Below, one piece after another: positions 7,945 through 16,489 of a stretch of DNA of 64,000 nucleotides. Every line of letters starts with the position of its first letter. Position 1 is the first letter of the stretch. Source of the DNA: CAZYSK01 sp964649415. GTDB taxonomy: Bacteria > Chloroflexota > Anaerolineae > B4-G1. A program made the translations under genes and the position numbers. The notes beneath the pieces were generated by a model, which saw only the letters and a list, made by a program, of their open reading frames with translations, had not been told where the DNA came from and ran no database searches. Location of the stretch: contig CAZYSK010000010.1 of assembly GCA_964649415.1 (NCBI GenBank), forward strand, positions 1 to 64,000, read 5' to 3'.

Positions 7945-10158
7945 ATGCGACGTGCCAGGCTCACGATCTGCATCATGGGCGCGGCTGCGCTGTTGGGCGT
8001 GGCGTTCTGGGTGCTAGATGGGGTACTTAACTATTTCTTGTTTCGCTCCTATCTGCGGTTCATGATCTTCGAGGCACCCGCGAACCTGCTGGATTCCACC
8101 CTGCTGCACGTCCCACCCTACGCGCTGCTCGCACGAGTGACCTTCCTGGTGGCTTGCCTGATCGGCGGATGGCTGGCAGCGACACTCTTGAACAGAGAGT
8201 CGCTGGCCCTGGATTCCTTGCGAAGAAGTGAGGAGCGACTGCGACTGGCGCTGGCTGCGGCACAGATGGGCACGTGGGAATGGGACATCGCGACCAACGA
8301 GGTGCTTTGGTCGGACGAGGTCGAGGCGATCTTCAGGCTTGAGCCGGGAACCTTCGCCGGAACCTACGAGGCGTATCTCCAGCTTGTCCATCCCGAAGAT
8401 CGCGACCGCGTAGTCCAGACGGTGACGCGTACCGTCGAGGACATGGAAGCAGGAGGAGAATATGCCATAGTGCATCGACTGCTCCGGCCCGACGGGGAAG
8501 TCGGCTGGCTGCAAGCCAGGGGCAACGTTCTCTACGACCAAGAGGGACAGCCCACCCGCATGGTAGGCACAATGACAGACATCACCGCGACCAAACAGGT
8601 GGAGGAGCGGGTACAGCGGCTAGCCGAGTTCCCAAGGCAGAACCCCAACCCGGTACTCCGGATCTCGACTGATGGCACAGTCCTCTACGCCAATGAGGCC
8701 AGCCTGCCCCTGCTAGACACGTGGGGATGTCAAATCGGCCAGCGCCTGCCCGAGCGCTGGTACGAGCTTGCCATGGAGGCTTTCAGTTCGGACTCACATA
8801 GACAGGCTGAAGCCGAGAGCGCAGGACGTGTGTTCTCCCTGACTTTAGCTCCCCTGGCAGACGCGAGCTACGTAAACGCGTACGGGCTCGACATCACGAG
8901 CCGCAAGCAGGCCGAGGAAGCGCTGCGAGAGAGCGAGAAGCGCTACCGGGAGCTGTTCAACCGGATGGGCAGCGGGGTTGCAGTCTACGACGTGGTAGCG
9001 GATGGCACAGACTTCATTCTCAAAGAACTCAACCTGGCGGGTGAACAGATCGATGGTAGCAAGAAGGAGGATCGCATCGGCAAGAGCGTGTCCGACGCAA
9101 GACCAGACGCGGAGAGCTCTGGTTTGATCGAGGCATTTCGCCGAGTCTGGGAAACGGGCCAGCCTGAACACTACCCCGTCATCGTCTATGACAACGGGGA
9201 ACTCGCGGAGTGGCGTGAGCACTCTATATACAGACTGCCCACGGGCGAGATCGTCGCAGTTTTCGACGACGTCACCGAGCGCCAGCGCGCCGAGGAGGAA
9301 CTGGCGAAGCACCGCGAAGGCCTCAAGGAATCAGTCGCCGAGCGGACGGCGGCTCTCAACGCCAGTGTGGCAGAGGTCGAGCAGCTCAACCGCGCGCTGG
9401 CTAATCTGCTGGAAGATCAGCAGGTGACCAACCGCACCCTGGCGGCCACGAGCGCACGACTGCAAGAAGTGAACCAGGAACTGGCAGACTTCGCCTACGT
9501 CGTCTCACACGACCTGAAAGCTCCCCTTAGGGCCATCACCCAACTGGCCGACTGGATCTCCACGGACTATGCGGGTGCTCTCGACGATGATGGGCAGGAA
9601 TACCTGCGCCTGCTCACAGGTCGCACGAAGCGTATGCACAGCCTCATCGAGGGTATCCTCCAGTACTCCAGAGTCGGGCGCATCAAAGAAGGAGAGAGAC
9701 CGGTGGACCTCAATCAACTTGTACGGGAGACGATTGAGACTCTCGCCCCACCAGATCACATCCAGGTAAGCGTGGGGACTGAACTCCCCACGGTCGTGGG
9801 GGAGCGAACTCGCCTCGGCCAGGTGTTCCAAAACCTCGTGGACAACGCGCTCAAGTACATGGACAAATCGGATGGTTGGGTCAGGATAGGCTGCCAGGAC
9901 GAGGGAACCCACTGGCTGTTCAGCGTGGCCGACAACGGCCCCGGGATCGAGGAGAAATACCACACCAAGGTATTCCAGATGTTTCAGACACTGGCACCGC
10001 GCGACGAGGTCGAGAGCACCGGCGTCGGGCTGGCGCTGGTGAAGAAGATCGTCGAGATCAACGACGGCCGGATATGGCTAGAATCAACGGTCGGTGAAGG
10101 CAGCGCGTTCTATTTCACACTACCGAAGAGAGGAGAGGCACACGATGAGAACGTCTAG
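7945..10158 (+). CDS. Membrane sensor histidine kinase with three PAS domains
   Basis: This 737-residue kinase has two membrane helices (about 5-30 and 55-78) bounding a short external loop, three PAS/PAC segments (roughly 95-215, 225-325 and 335-455), a coiled coil, a HisKA domain with phosphoacceptor H522 in a V-V-S-H-D-L-K-A-P motif, and an HATPase with D-N-G-P-G-I. The S-H-D-L-K-A-P-L-R form is typical of phytochrome-type kinases that pair with Rcp1-like receivers, and such a receiver follows with a 14-base overlap. The ATG at 7945 starts one base after the binding-protein stop; the open frame extends upstream only as overlap. The binding protein next to it suggests the kinase reads a small extracytoplasmic ligand. 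Confidence 0.88.
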   Translation: MRRARLTICIMGAAALLGVAFWVLDGVLNYFLFRSYLRFMIFEAPANLLDSTLLHVPPYALLARVTFLVACLIGGWLAATLLNRESLALDSLRRSEERLRLALAAAQMGTWEWDIATNEVLWSDEVEAIFRLEPGTFAGTYEAYLQLVHPEDRDRVVQTVTRTVEDMEAGGEYAIVHRLLRPDGEVGWLQARGNVLYDQEGQPTRMVGTMTDITATKQVEERVQRLAEFPRQNPNPVLRISTDGTVLYANEASLPLLDTWGCQIGQRLPERWYELAMEAFSSDSHRQAEAESAGRVFSLTLAPLADASYVNAYGLDITSRKQAEEALRESEKRYRELFNRMGSGVAVYDVVADGTDFILKELNLAGEQIDGSKKEDRIGKSVSDARPDAESSGLIEAFRRVWETGQPEHYPVIVYDNGELAEWREHSIYRLPTGEIVAVFDDVTERQRAEEELAKHREGLKESVAERTAALNASVAEVEQLNRALANLLEDQQVTNRTLAATSARLQEVNQELADFAYVVSHDLKAPLRAITQLADWISTDYAGALDDDGQEYLRLLTGRTKRMHSLIEGILQYSRVGRIKEGERPVDLNQLVRETIETLAPPDHIQVSVGTELPTVVGERTRLGQVFQNLVDNALKYMDKSDGWVRIGCQDEGTHWLFSVADNGPGIEEKYHTKVFQMFQTLAPRDEVESTGVGLALVKKIVEINDGRIWLESTVGEGSAFYFTLPKRGEAHDENV

Positions 10159-10561
10159 ACCGATCTTGCTCGTCGAGGATGACCGGGTGGACGCAATGAC
10201 CGTCAAGCGTGCCCTGAAGGAAATCAAGGTAGTGAACCGACTGGACGTAGTCGGCGATGGAGAGGAAGCTCTGTCTTTCCTGAGAGATCCAGAGAACGAG
10301 ATGCCCTGCATCATCTTGCTGGATCTGAACATGCCCCGGATGAACGGCATCGAGTTTCTGCGCGTGGCCAAGCAAGACGAGACACTGAAGAAGATCCCCG
10401 TCGTCGTGCTGACGACGTCCAGGGATGAGCAAGACAAGGTCGACACCTTCGAAATGGGAGTGGCCGGGTACATGGTCAAACCGGTGGACTATCAGCAGTT
10501 CGTGGAAGTCGTGAAGACGATCAATCTGTACTGGACGCTGAGCGAGCTGCCACATGGGTAA
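10145..10561 (+). CDS. Single-domain response regulator (Rcp1-like)
   Basis: A 138-residue stand-alone receiver. The acidic pocket is E-D-D at 11-13, the phosphoacceptor is D60 in L-L-D-L-N-M-P, and the conserved T and K sites are in V-L-T-T-S and V-K-P-V-D. There is no output domain. The 14-base overlap with the preceding kinase indicates translational coupling and a cognate pair. The long loop before D60 and the L-D-L-N-M-P signature match the cyanobacterial phytochrome receiver Rcp1. Confidence 0.9.
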   Translation: MRTSRPILLVEDDRVDAMTVKRALKEIKVVNRLDVVGDGEEALSFLRDPENEMPCIILLDLNMPRMNGIEFLRVAKQDETLKKIPVVVLTTSRDEQDKVDTFEMGVAGYMVKPVDYQQFVEVVKTINLYWTLSELPHG

Positions 10562-10630
10562 CCCCCGCCTTGCCGCCACGATGTCCGCCGAACAGGGCTC
10601 AGTCCAATAGCAGGAAGGAAGGCAGTACAC

Positions 10631-12673
10631 ATGGGCGACAGAGTCAGGATTCTGTTCATCGAAGACGACCGGGTAGATCAAATGGCCTTCATGCGCTTCG
10701 TCGAGCACGAGAATCTGCCCTACGATTATAGGGTTGCCGGATCCGTTTCGGAGGCCCGGCGCATGTTGGCGACAGGAGAATTCGACGCTGTGTTGGCCGA
10801 CTACATGCTGGGCGACGGCACAGCGTTCGACCTGCTCGAACAGACGGGCGATACCCCGCTCCTGATGATCACGGGGAGCGGCGACGAGGAGATCGCCGTC
10901 GAGGCGATGAAGGCCGGGTTCGGCGACTACCTGATCAAAGACACGGAGGGCAACTACCTCAAGACGGTGCCGGTGACGGTGGAACGAGCGATCGGCCGCA
11001 AGCGTGCCGAGGAGGAGTTGAGCAACTACCGGCAGCGCCTGGAGGAACTGGTGCGGGAGCGTACGGCCGAGCTGACCAGGGCGAACGTGCAGCTTCGTGC
11101 AGAGATCGCCGAGCGCGAGCGAGCAGAGGCGGACACTGCGCGGGCGTCCGAAGCGCTGCGGGAGAGCGAGGAGAAGTACAGGCTTCTGGTCGAGACGCCC
11201 GCTTTCGTTATCATGGTGGTCCAGGACGACAAGATCGTCTTCGCAAACAACGCCACCGTCCGGATGTTCGGCGTGGAGAGTGTGAGCGAGGTCATCGGCT
11301 CCCCTCCATCAAGGTTCATCGCTGATCGCCGGCAAGGGTACAGCGCGGACCGTGGCCCCAGCCGACAAGCAGGTGAACCCTACCGGCAGGAGCACTACGA
11401 GACCATCCTCCGGCGGGGCGATGGCACAGAATTCCCGGCCGAGGTGTTTTCCAAGCCCATCACGTACCAGGGCCAGCCTGCTACCCAGCTCATAGCAATG
11501 GACATCTCCCAACGCCAGAAAGCAGAGGAGGCGCTGCGGCAGCAGGAGCGTCTGGCAGCCGTGGGGCAACTGGCAGGCGGCATCGCCCACGACTTCAACA
11601 ATCTCCTCACCACGATCATGCTATATGCCCAGATGCCACTGAGTCGCCCAGACCTGGCCCCAGATGTGAAGCGGGGTCTCGAGACAATCATCGGCGAATC
11701 ACGACAGGCGGCAAGACTGGTACAGCAGATACTGGATTTCAGCCGTAGCTCTCCCATCGAGACACATCCGGTGGTCCTGAAGCCCTTCATCAACGAAGCC
11801 GTCCGCGTCCTACGGCGCACGATTCCGGAGAACATCTCCTTTGTCCTGGAAATGGGGGCAGAAGAGTGCGTGATAAACGCGGATCCAACGCGGATCCAGC
11901 AGGTACTGATGAATCTGGTGGTCAATGCCCGAGACGCAATGCCCGATGGCGGCGTGCTGCGCATCGAACTTGCCCGGACGACGACTCAGCCAAACGCAGA
12001 GCCGCCAGTGGCGGGGATGTCTGCCGGGGAATGGGTGTGCCTATCCGTCTCCGACACAGGTACAGGCATCCCACCCGACGCGCTTCCCCACATCTTCGAG
12101 CCGTTCTTCACCACAAAGCCGCGGGAGCGAGGAACCGGACTCGGTCTGGCCCAGGTGTACGGTATCGTGACGCAACACGACGGTCACATCCACGTGGAGA
12201 CAGAGGTCGGACGCGGGACGACGTTCGAGGTGTACTTCCCCAGCTACGCGGCTGAAGCGGAGCAGAAGGCCCGAGAAGAGGCCAGCCTGGTGGCTCCTCC
12301 AGGGAAGGGAGAGACCATCCTGCTGGTAGAAGATGACGAGAGGATCCAGTCAGTGGCCGAGCAGATACTGCGCTCACTGAACTACCGTGTCCTGACAGCA
12401 TCCAATGGGCGGGAGGCACTGGCGCTTTTTCAATCCGCGGAGAACATAGATCTGGTAGTCACAGACCTGATCATGCCACACATGGGAGGCCGAGAACTGA
12501 TCCAGACGCTCCGGGAAGAGGCTCCTGGCCTGAAAGCAGTAGCCACCACTGGTTACGTATTGGAGGAAGACCGGCGCAGACTACTCGAGCAAGGGATCAT
12601 GAACATCGTTCGCAAGCCCTTCGACATGCACGAACTGGCAAGGGTCATCCGCAGCGTCCTGGACGCAGACTGA
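10631..12673 (+). CDS. Hybrid histidine kinase: receiver-PAS-kinase-receiver
   Basis: The 680-residue cytoplasmic protein starts with a receiver (acidic E-D-D at 11-13, phosphoacceptor D57 in L-A-D-Y-M-L-G-D-G). A coiled coil, a PAS domain (about 180-295), HisKA with H320 in G-G-I-A-H-D-F-N-N-L-L and HATPase follow. A second receiver with D612 closes the protein. The A-H-D-F-N-N-L-L form is the NtrB-like class. Receivers at both ends imply that it takes phosphate from another kinase and passes it on, giving a relay. It is a paralogue of the next gene in the same order. Its 3' end is partly repeated just downstream, a trace of local duplication. Confidence 0.9.
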   Translation: MGDRVRILFIEDDRVDQMAFMRFVEHENLPYDYRVAGSVSEARRMLATGEFDAVLADYMLGDGTAFDLLEQTGDTPLLMITGSGDEEIAVEAMKAGFGDYLIKDTEGNYLKTVPVTVERAIGRKRAEEELSNYRQRLEELVRERTAELTRANVQLRAEIAERERAEADTARASEALRESEEKYRLLVETPAFVIMVVQDDKIVFANNATVRMFGVESVSEVIGSPPSRFIADRRQGYSADRGPSRQAGEPYRQEHYETILRRGDGTEFPAEVFSKPITYQGQPATQLIAMDISQRQKAEEALRQQERLAAVGQLAGGIAHDFNNLLTTIMLYAQMPLSRPDLAPDVKRGLETIIGESRQAARLVQQILDFSRSSPIETHPVVLKPFINEAVRVLRRTIPENISFVLEMGAEECVINADPTRIQQVLMNLVVNARDAMPDGGVLRIELARTTTQPNAEPPVAGMSAGEWVCLSVSDTGTGIPPDALPHIFEPFFTTKPRERGTGLGLAQVYGIVTQHDGHIHVETEVGRGTTFEVYFPSYAAEAEQKAREEASLVAPPGKGETILLVEDDERIQSVAEQILRSLNYRVLTASNGREALALFQSAENIDLVVTDLIMPHMGGRELIQTLREEAPGLKAVATTGYVLEEDRRRLLEQGIMNIVRKPFDMHELARVIRSVLDAD

Positions 12674-12708
12674 GAATGGACACACGAGCAGTTTCCGCGT
12701 AAGCAAGG

Positions 12709-12742
12709 GGCAGGAGGCAGGAGGCAGGAGGCGGGAGGCAGG
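12709..12742. repeat. Heptanucleotide tandem repeat (GGCAGGA, nearly 5 copies)
   Basis: Units at 12709-12715, 12716-12722 and 12723-12729 are identical, the next has one change (GGCGGGA, 12730-12736) and the last is partial (12737-12742). It sits in the 110-base gap between the two hybrid kinases, against the left edge of a relic of the upstream gene's 3' end. Similar GCAAGAR heptamers occur at 19046. Confidence 0.85.
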
Positions 12743-12773
12743 TCATGCGCAGTGTCCAGGATGCAGATTGAGA
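12741..12773 (+). pseudogene. Relic of a duplicated hybrid-kinase 3' end
   Basis: These 33 bases match 12643-12675, the last codons and stop of the preceding kinase, at 28 positions. Read in the corresponding frame they give V-M-R-S-V-Q-D-A-D-stop against V-I-R-S-V-L-D-A-D-stop upstream, with the stop at 12769-12771. Three of the five changes are third-position changes, which fits descent from a coding copy. The rest of the copy is gone and heptamer repeats sit where it was. Confidence 0.65.
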
Positions 12774-12783
12774 GAGGTAGACT

Positions 12784-15684
12784 ATGAGCGAGAGGCTCAA
12801 GATCCTACTCGTCGAGGATAACAAGATAGACCGTATGGCCTTTGAGCGCTTCATCAGGCGCGAAGACTTGCCGTACGAAACCGTGATCGCCGGATCGATA
12901 TCGAGAGCCAGAGAAGCCCTGGATACAGCACGTTTCGACATCGTGATCACCGACTACTTGCTGGGCGACGGCACGGGACTTGAATTGCTCGACGAGACAA
13001 AAGATACGCCGGTGATCGTGATCACGGGGAGCGGAGACGAGGAAATCGCGGTGAAAGCTATGAAATCCGGCGCCTCCGAATACCTGATCAAGGATCCACA
13101 GGGCAACTACCTGACGACCCTGCCTATCACGGTTGAGAACGCAATCCGCCGCCGGCGCGACGAGGAGGAGCTGAAGCAATACCGAGAGCATCTCGAGGAG
13201 CTGGTAGTCGAGCGCACGGCAGAACTGACAAAGGCAAACGAGCAACTCCAGGCGGAGATCGGCGAGCGCAAACGGGCGCAGGAGGAAGCCCAGTTGCTCG
13301 GGCAGATCGTGCGACAGATGAAAAACGCCGTAATCGTGACCGATACTGGACACGATTCACGCATCCGGTACGTCAATGACGCGTTTACCGCAGTCTACGG
13401 ATACGCGCGAGACGAGGTACTTGACCAACCATCCCGCGTCCTGTTTGCCGGGGACGACGCCGAGTACGAGTGGCTGATCCACAAGCGGGACGAGACCATC
13501 GCTCGCGAAGGCCAGTGCCGGCTTGAGTACCAGGATCGGCGGAAAGACGGCAGCGCGTTCTGGGTGTCCAACACACTGAGCATCGTCCGGCTTGGAGATG
13601 AGCAGGAGCCACACCACCTGGGGATCATCCGCGACCACACTGAGCAAGTGCAGGCGGAGTTGAGCCTACGACGGTATGCCGAACGCTTGAGAACGCTGCA
13701 CGCGATTGACGGGGCGATTCTCGCCGCCTGGTCACCGGAGGACGTTGCTCGGGCCACCCTGCGCCACACGCGACAGCTAATTCCGTGCCTGGGAGCCGGC
13801 GTGGTGATGTTCGACTTCGAGACACAGGAAGGCGTCCTGTTCGCCCTCGATGTGAGCGGCGAGGTTGAACTGGAAGCCGGAGCACACTTCCCACTGCAGG
13901 AATCCATGGACGTGGAGGCCCTGGGACAGGGCAGGATGCTCGTGGAGCTGGACATTCCAGAACCCCGGACGCACGAGCCAGCACAGGGGGCTCAAGTTCT
14001 GCAAGCAGCCGGTGTACGCTCGTACATCGCGGCGCCCCTGATCGCTCACGGCAAGCTGATCGGCACGCTCGCCCTGGGAGCAGAGACCCCTGGGGCCTTT
14101 ACGCCCGAGCACATAGAAATCACGCGGGAGATCGCCGACCAGATCGCCGTGGCCATGCGTCAGGCACACCTGCGCGCGGCGCTGGAAGCCGAGGAACGCC
14201 GGCTGGAAGCAGTGGTCGAGCACCTGCCTGAGGGGATTCTCTTGCTCAACAGAGACCGACGCATCCTGCTGTCCAACGCAACAGCCCGCGCCTACCTGTC
14301 CATCCTTGGAAGCGAAGAACCCGGTGACGAATTGACCCTCATGGCTGACCGTCCGGTGGAGGAGCTTTTGAAGCCCCCAGTCGAGGGAATGTGGCACGAA
14401 CTGCAGATCGCAGAACCATCCCGCCGGGACTTTGAAGTGGCTGCGCGCCCCGTGAGGACCGAAGCCAAGAGAGATGACTGGGTGATAGTCATTCGAGACG
14501 TCACCGAGGCGCGAGAGTTCCAGCAGCGCATTCAGAAACAAGAGCGCCTGGCGGCGGTCGGCCAATTGGCCGGAGGCATCGCCCACGACTTCAACAACCT
14601 CCTGACCACGATCATGCTCTACGTCCAGATGCTCCAACAAGAGCGTTTCGTTCCCTCTTCAATGGCCGACGGCCTCGACATCATCCTCAAGGAAACACGC
14701 CAGGCAGCCGACCTGGTAGGCCAAATCCTGGACTTCAGCCGCAGCTCACCGATTGAGACGCATGTGGTAAGCCTCAAGCCCTTCATCAAGGAGGCGATCC
14801 GTGTCTTGGAGCGCACGATTCCCGAGAGCATCCGCCTGGTCTCGGACGTCGGGCCCGGAGACTACATCGTAGACGCTGACCCCACCCGAATCCAGCAGGT
14901 GCTGATGAACCTGGTAGTCAATGCGCGGGACGCGATGCCCACAGGGGGAGAACTGCGCATCAGCCTATCCCACGCGACGGTGGCCCCCGACGAGGAGCCC
15001 CCAGTGACGGATATGGCTCCTGGGAAATGGGTCTGTATGACGGTGTCGGACACAGGCACCGGCATCCCACCAGACATACTGCCTCACATCTTCGAACCGT
15101 TCTTCACCACTAAGGCCAAGGGGAAAGGGACGGGTCTGGGGCTTGCCCAGGTGTACGGCATCGTGACACAACACCAGGGACATATCGGCCTGGAGACAGA
15201 GGTGGGGCACGGGACGGCCTTCCGGGTCTACCTCGCGGATTGCGGGCATAGGGAAGCGGAGATACCCAGTGAAAGGACCCCGATCGCGCCACAGGGAGGC
15301 CAAGAAACCATTCTCCTCGTCGAGGATGACAAGCGGATACGGGTCATGGCACGGCGTGCCTTGGAGTCGCTGGGTTACCAGGTCTTGACGGCGGTAGATG
15401 GGCAGGAGGCCCTGGAGGTGCACCAGGCCAGCGGGGAGATAGACCTGCTCATCACGGATATGGTGATGCCAGAGATGGGGGGCCAGGAGTTGATCTACGA
15501 GCTTCGGAGACAGGTCACGGGCTTGAGGGCGGTGGTTATCACCGGCTATGCGCTGCCGGAATCTCTGGAGGAATTGAAAGAGAAAGGCGCGGTGGATATC
15601 GTGCGTAAGCCCTTCGACATCAACGTCTTGGCCGGGGTTGTGCGGCGCATCCTCGATTCGCAGGGAAGAGAAGAGCCGGCCTAG
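12784..15684 (+). CDS. Hybrid histidine kinase: receiver-PAS-GAF-PAS-kinase-receiver
   Basis: This 966-residue protein parallels the preceding hybrid kinase but has extra sensor domains. In order: receiver (D57 in I-T-D-Y-L-L-G-D-G), coiled coil, PAS (about 175-290), GAF (about 300-465), a second PAS (about 475-580), HisKA with H601 in the same A-H-D-F-N-N-L-L motif, HATPase, and C-terminal receiver with D892. No membrane helices are present. The shared receiver and kinase cores show it arose with its neighbour by duplication and then gained a GAF and a PAS domain. Its ATG follows the relic end of the lost copy by 10 bases. The signal is unknown; a GAF with flanking PAS domains is compatible with a small ligand or redox cofactor. 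Confidence 0.9.
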   Translation: MSERLKILLVEDNKIDRMAFERFIRREDLPYETVIAGSISRAREALDTARFDIVITDYLLGDGTGLELLDETKDTPVIVITGSGDEEIAVKAMKSGASEYLIKDPQGNYLTTLPITVENAIRRRRDEEELKQYREHLEELVVERTAELTKANEQLQAEIGERKRAQEEAQLLGQIVRQMKNAVIVTDTGHDSRIRYVNDAFTAVYGYARDEVLDQPSRVLFAGDDAEYEWLIHKRDETIAREGQCRLEYQDRRKDGSAFWVSNTLSIVRLGDEQEPHHLGIIRDHTEQVQAELSLRRYAERLRTLHAIDGAILAAWSPEDVARATLRHTRQLIPCLGAGVVMFDFETQEGVLFALDVSGEVELEAGAHFPLQESMDVEALGQGRMLVELDIPEPRTHEPAQGAQVLQAAGVRSYIAAPLIAHGKLIGTLALGAETPGAFTPEHIEITREIADQIAVAMRQAHLRAALEAEERRLEAVVEHLPEGILLLNRDRRILLSNATARAYLSILGSEEPGDELTLMADRPVEELLKPPVEGMWHELQIAEPSRRDFEVAARPVRTEAKRDDWVIVIRDVTEAREFQQRIQKQERLAAVGQLAGGIAHDFNNLLTTIMLYVQMLQQERFVPSSMADGLDIILKETRQAADLVGQILDFSRSSPIETHVVSLKPFIKEAIRVLERTIPESIRLVSDVGPGDYIVDADPTRIQQVLMNLVVNARDAMPTGGELRISLSHATVAPDEEPPVTDMAPGKWVCMTVSDTGTGIPPDILPHIFEPFFTTKAKGKGTGLGLAQVYGIVTQHQGHIGLETEVGHGTAFRVYLADCGHREAEIPSERTPIAPQGGQETILLVEDDKRIRVMARRALESLGYQVLTAVDGQEALEVHQASGEIDLLITDMVMPEMGGQELIYELRRQVTGLRAVVITGYALPESLEELKEKGAVDIVRKPFDINVLAGVVRRILDSQGREEPA

Positions 15685-15797
15685 TCTGCGGCCTCTCCCA
15701 CCCCCAACGAGTCAGGCCAAGCGCATCGGGAAACGCGCATGCCGGTTTGCCCCTTCCACGCAGATAGGATATACTATAGACGTTCAACCCTGAGCAG

Positions 15798-15826
15798 TTG
15801 ACAACGCGCAGCAAGTATGTTATAAT
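15798..15826 (+). promoter_or_regulatory. Perfect-consensus sigma70 promoter of perR
   Basis: TTGACA at 15798-15803 and TATAAT at 15821-15826 are both perfect with the ideal 17-base spacing. Predicted transcription starts near 15833, giving a leader of about 27 bases to the ATG at 15860. Such a strong core promoter needs repression, and a PerR box overlaps the -10. Confidence 0.85.
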
Positions 15827-15834
15827 GATTACAA
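15820..15834. promoter_or_regulatory. PerR box overlapping the perR -10
   Basis: TTATAATGATTACAA differs from the Bacillus PerR consensus TTATAATNATTATAA at one specified position (C for T at 15832). It covers the whole -10 hexamer and the predicted start site, so bound PerR would block RNA polymerase. This predicts autorepression and peroxide induction of perR and of any genes co-transcribed with it. Confidence 0.8.
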
Positions 15835-15859
15835 ATTAAGAGGCATTATAAGTGGGGCT

Positions 15860-16303
15860 ATGACCTCTGTAGATCATTTCTGTGCGCAACTCAAGTCTCG
15901 GGGCCGCCGGGTGACACCCCAGCGTCGTGCCATCATCCAAGCTCTGCTGGAAAACCACTCCCATCCCACGGCCGACCAGGTTCTCACGCGTGTGCGAAGC
16001 GTGATGCCTGACCTCTCGCCTGCCACAGTCTACAACACACTCCACGAACTGGTGGACATCGGCGTGTTGCAGGAACTGGACCTCGGGTTGGGAGAACGGC
16101 ACTACGACTTCACGGGAGAAGACCACGCACATCTGGTCTGTCTCAAATGTGGGCGCATCGAGGACGCGCCGTACGACCACGAGGCAGTGGAGCTCTCTCC
16201 TGAAGATGCCCAAGGGTTTCAGGTAATAGACCATATCGTTATCTTCCGTGGCTTCTGCCCCGCATGTACACCCGAAGAGAACGGCCAGAGCGGGGCTCCA
16301 TAA
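15860..16303 (+). CDS. perR: Peroxide-responsive repressor PerR (Fur family)
   Basis: The 147-residue protein is a Fur-family winged-helix repressor. The regulatory metal site residues of Bacillus PerR are all present with a shift of two: H35, D83, H89, H91 and D102. The aspartate at 102, where true Fur has glutamate, marks PerR-type peroxide sensing by iron-catalysed histidine oxidation. Structural zinc cysteines are C94, C97, C133 and C136. The DNA-binding helix is in the S-P-A-T-V-Y-N-T segment (53-60). The promoter carries a PerR box, so autoregulation is likely. The gene heads a run of rubredoxin, peroxiredoxin, rubrerythrin and superoxide reductase genes on the same strand, the classic content of an anaerobe PerR regulon. 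Confidence 0.93.
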   Translation: MTSVDHFCAQLKSRGRRVTPQRRAIIQALLENHSHPTADQVLTRVRSVMPDLSPATVYNTLHELVDIGVLQELDLGLGERHYDFTGEDHAHLVCLKCGRIEDAPYDHEAVELSPEDAQGFQVIDHIVIFRGFCPACTPEENGQSGAP

Positions 16304-16324
16304 CACTCTTAGGAGGAACCAATC

Positions 16325-16486
16325 ATGGAAAAATGGGAATGCCTGGTGTGTGGCTACGTCTACGACCCGGAGGAGGGCGATCCCGACAGCGGGGTTGCGC
16401 CCGGCACGCCCTTCGAGGCGATACCGGATGACTGGGTCTGCCCAGACTGCGGCGCGGGCAAGGACATGTTCGAGAAGCTGGAGTAG
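16325..16486 (+). CDS. Rubredoxin
   Basis: A complete 53-residue rubredoxin. The iron ligands are two C-x-x-C-G knuckles: C-L-V-C-G near residue 6 and C-P-D-C-G near residue 39. The conserved Y-D-P-E-x-G-D-P-D-S-G-V and I-P-D-D-W-V-C-P segments are intact. A strong TAGGAGG lies 7 bases before the ATG. It is 21 bases after perR and 3 bases before a flavoprotein that most likely reduces it. It would carry electrons to superoxide reductase, rubrerythrins and the flavodiiron protein encoded downstream. Confidence 0.97.
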   Translation: MEKWECLVCGYVYDPEEGDPDSGVAPGTPFEAIPDDWVCPDCGAGKDMFEKLE

Positions 16487-16489
16487 GAG

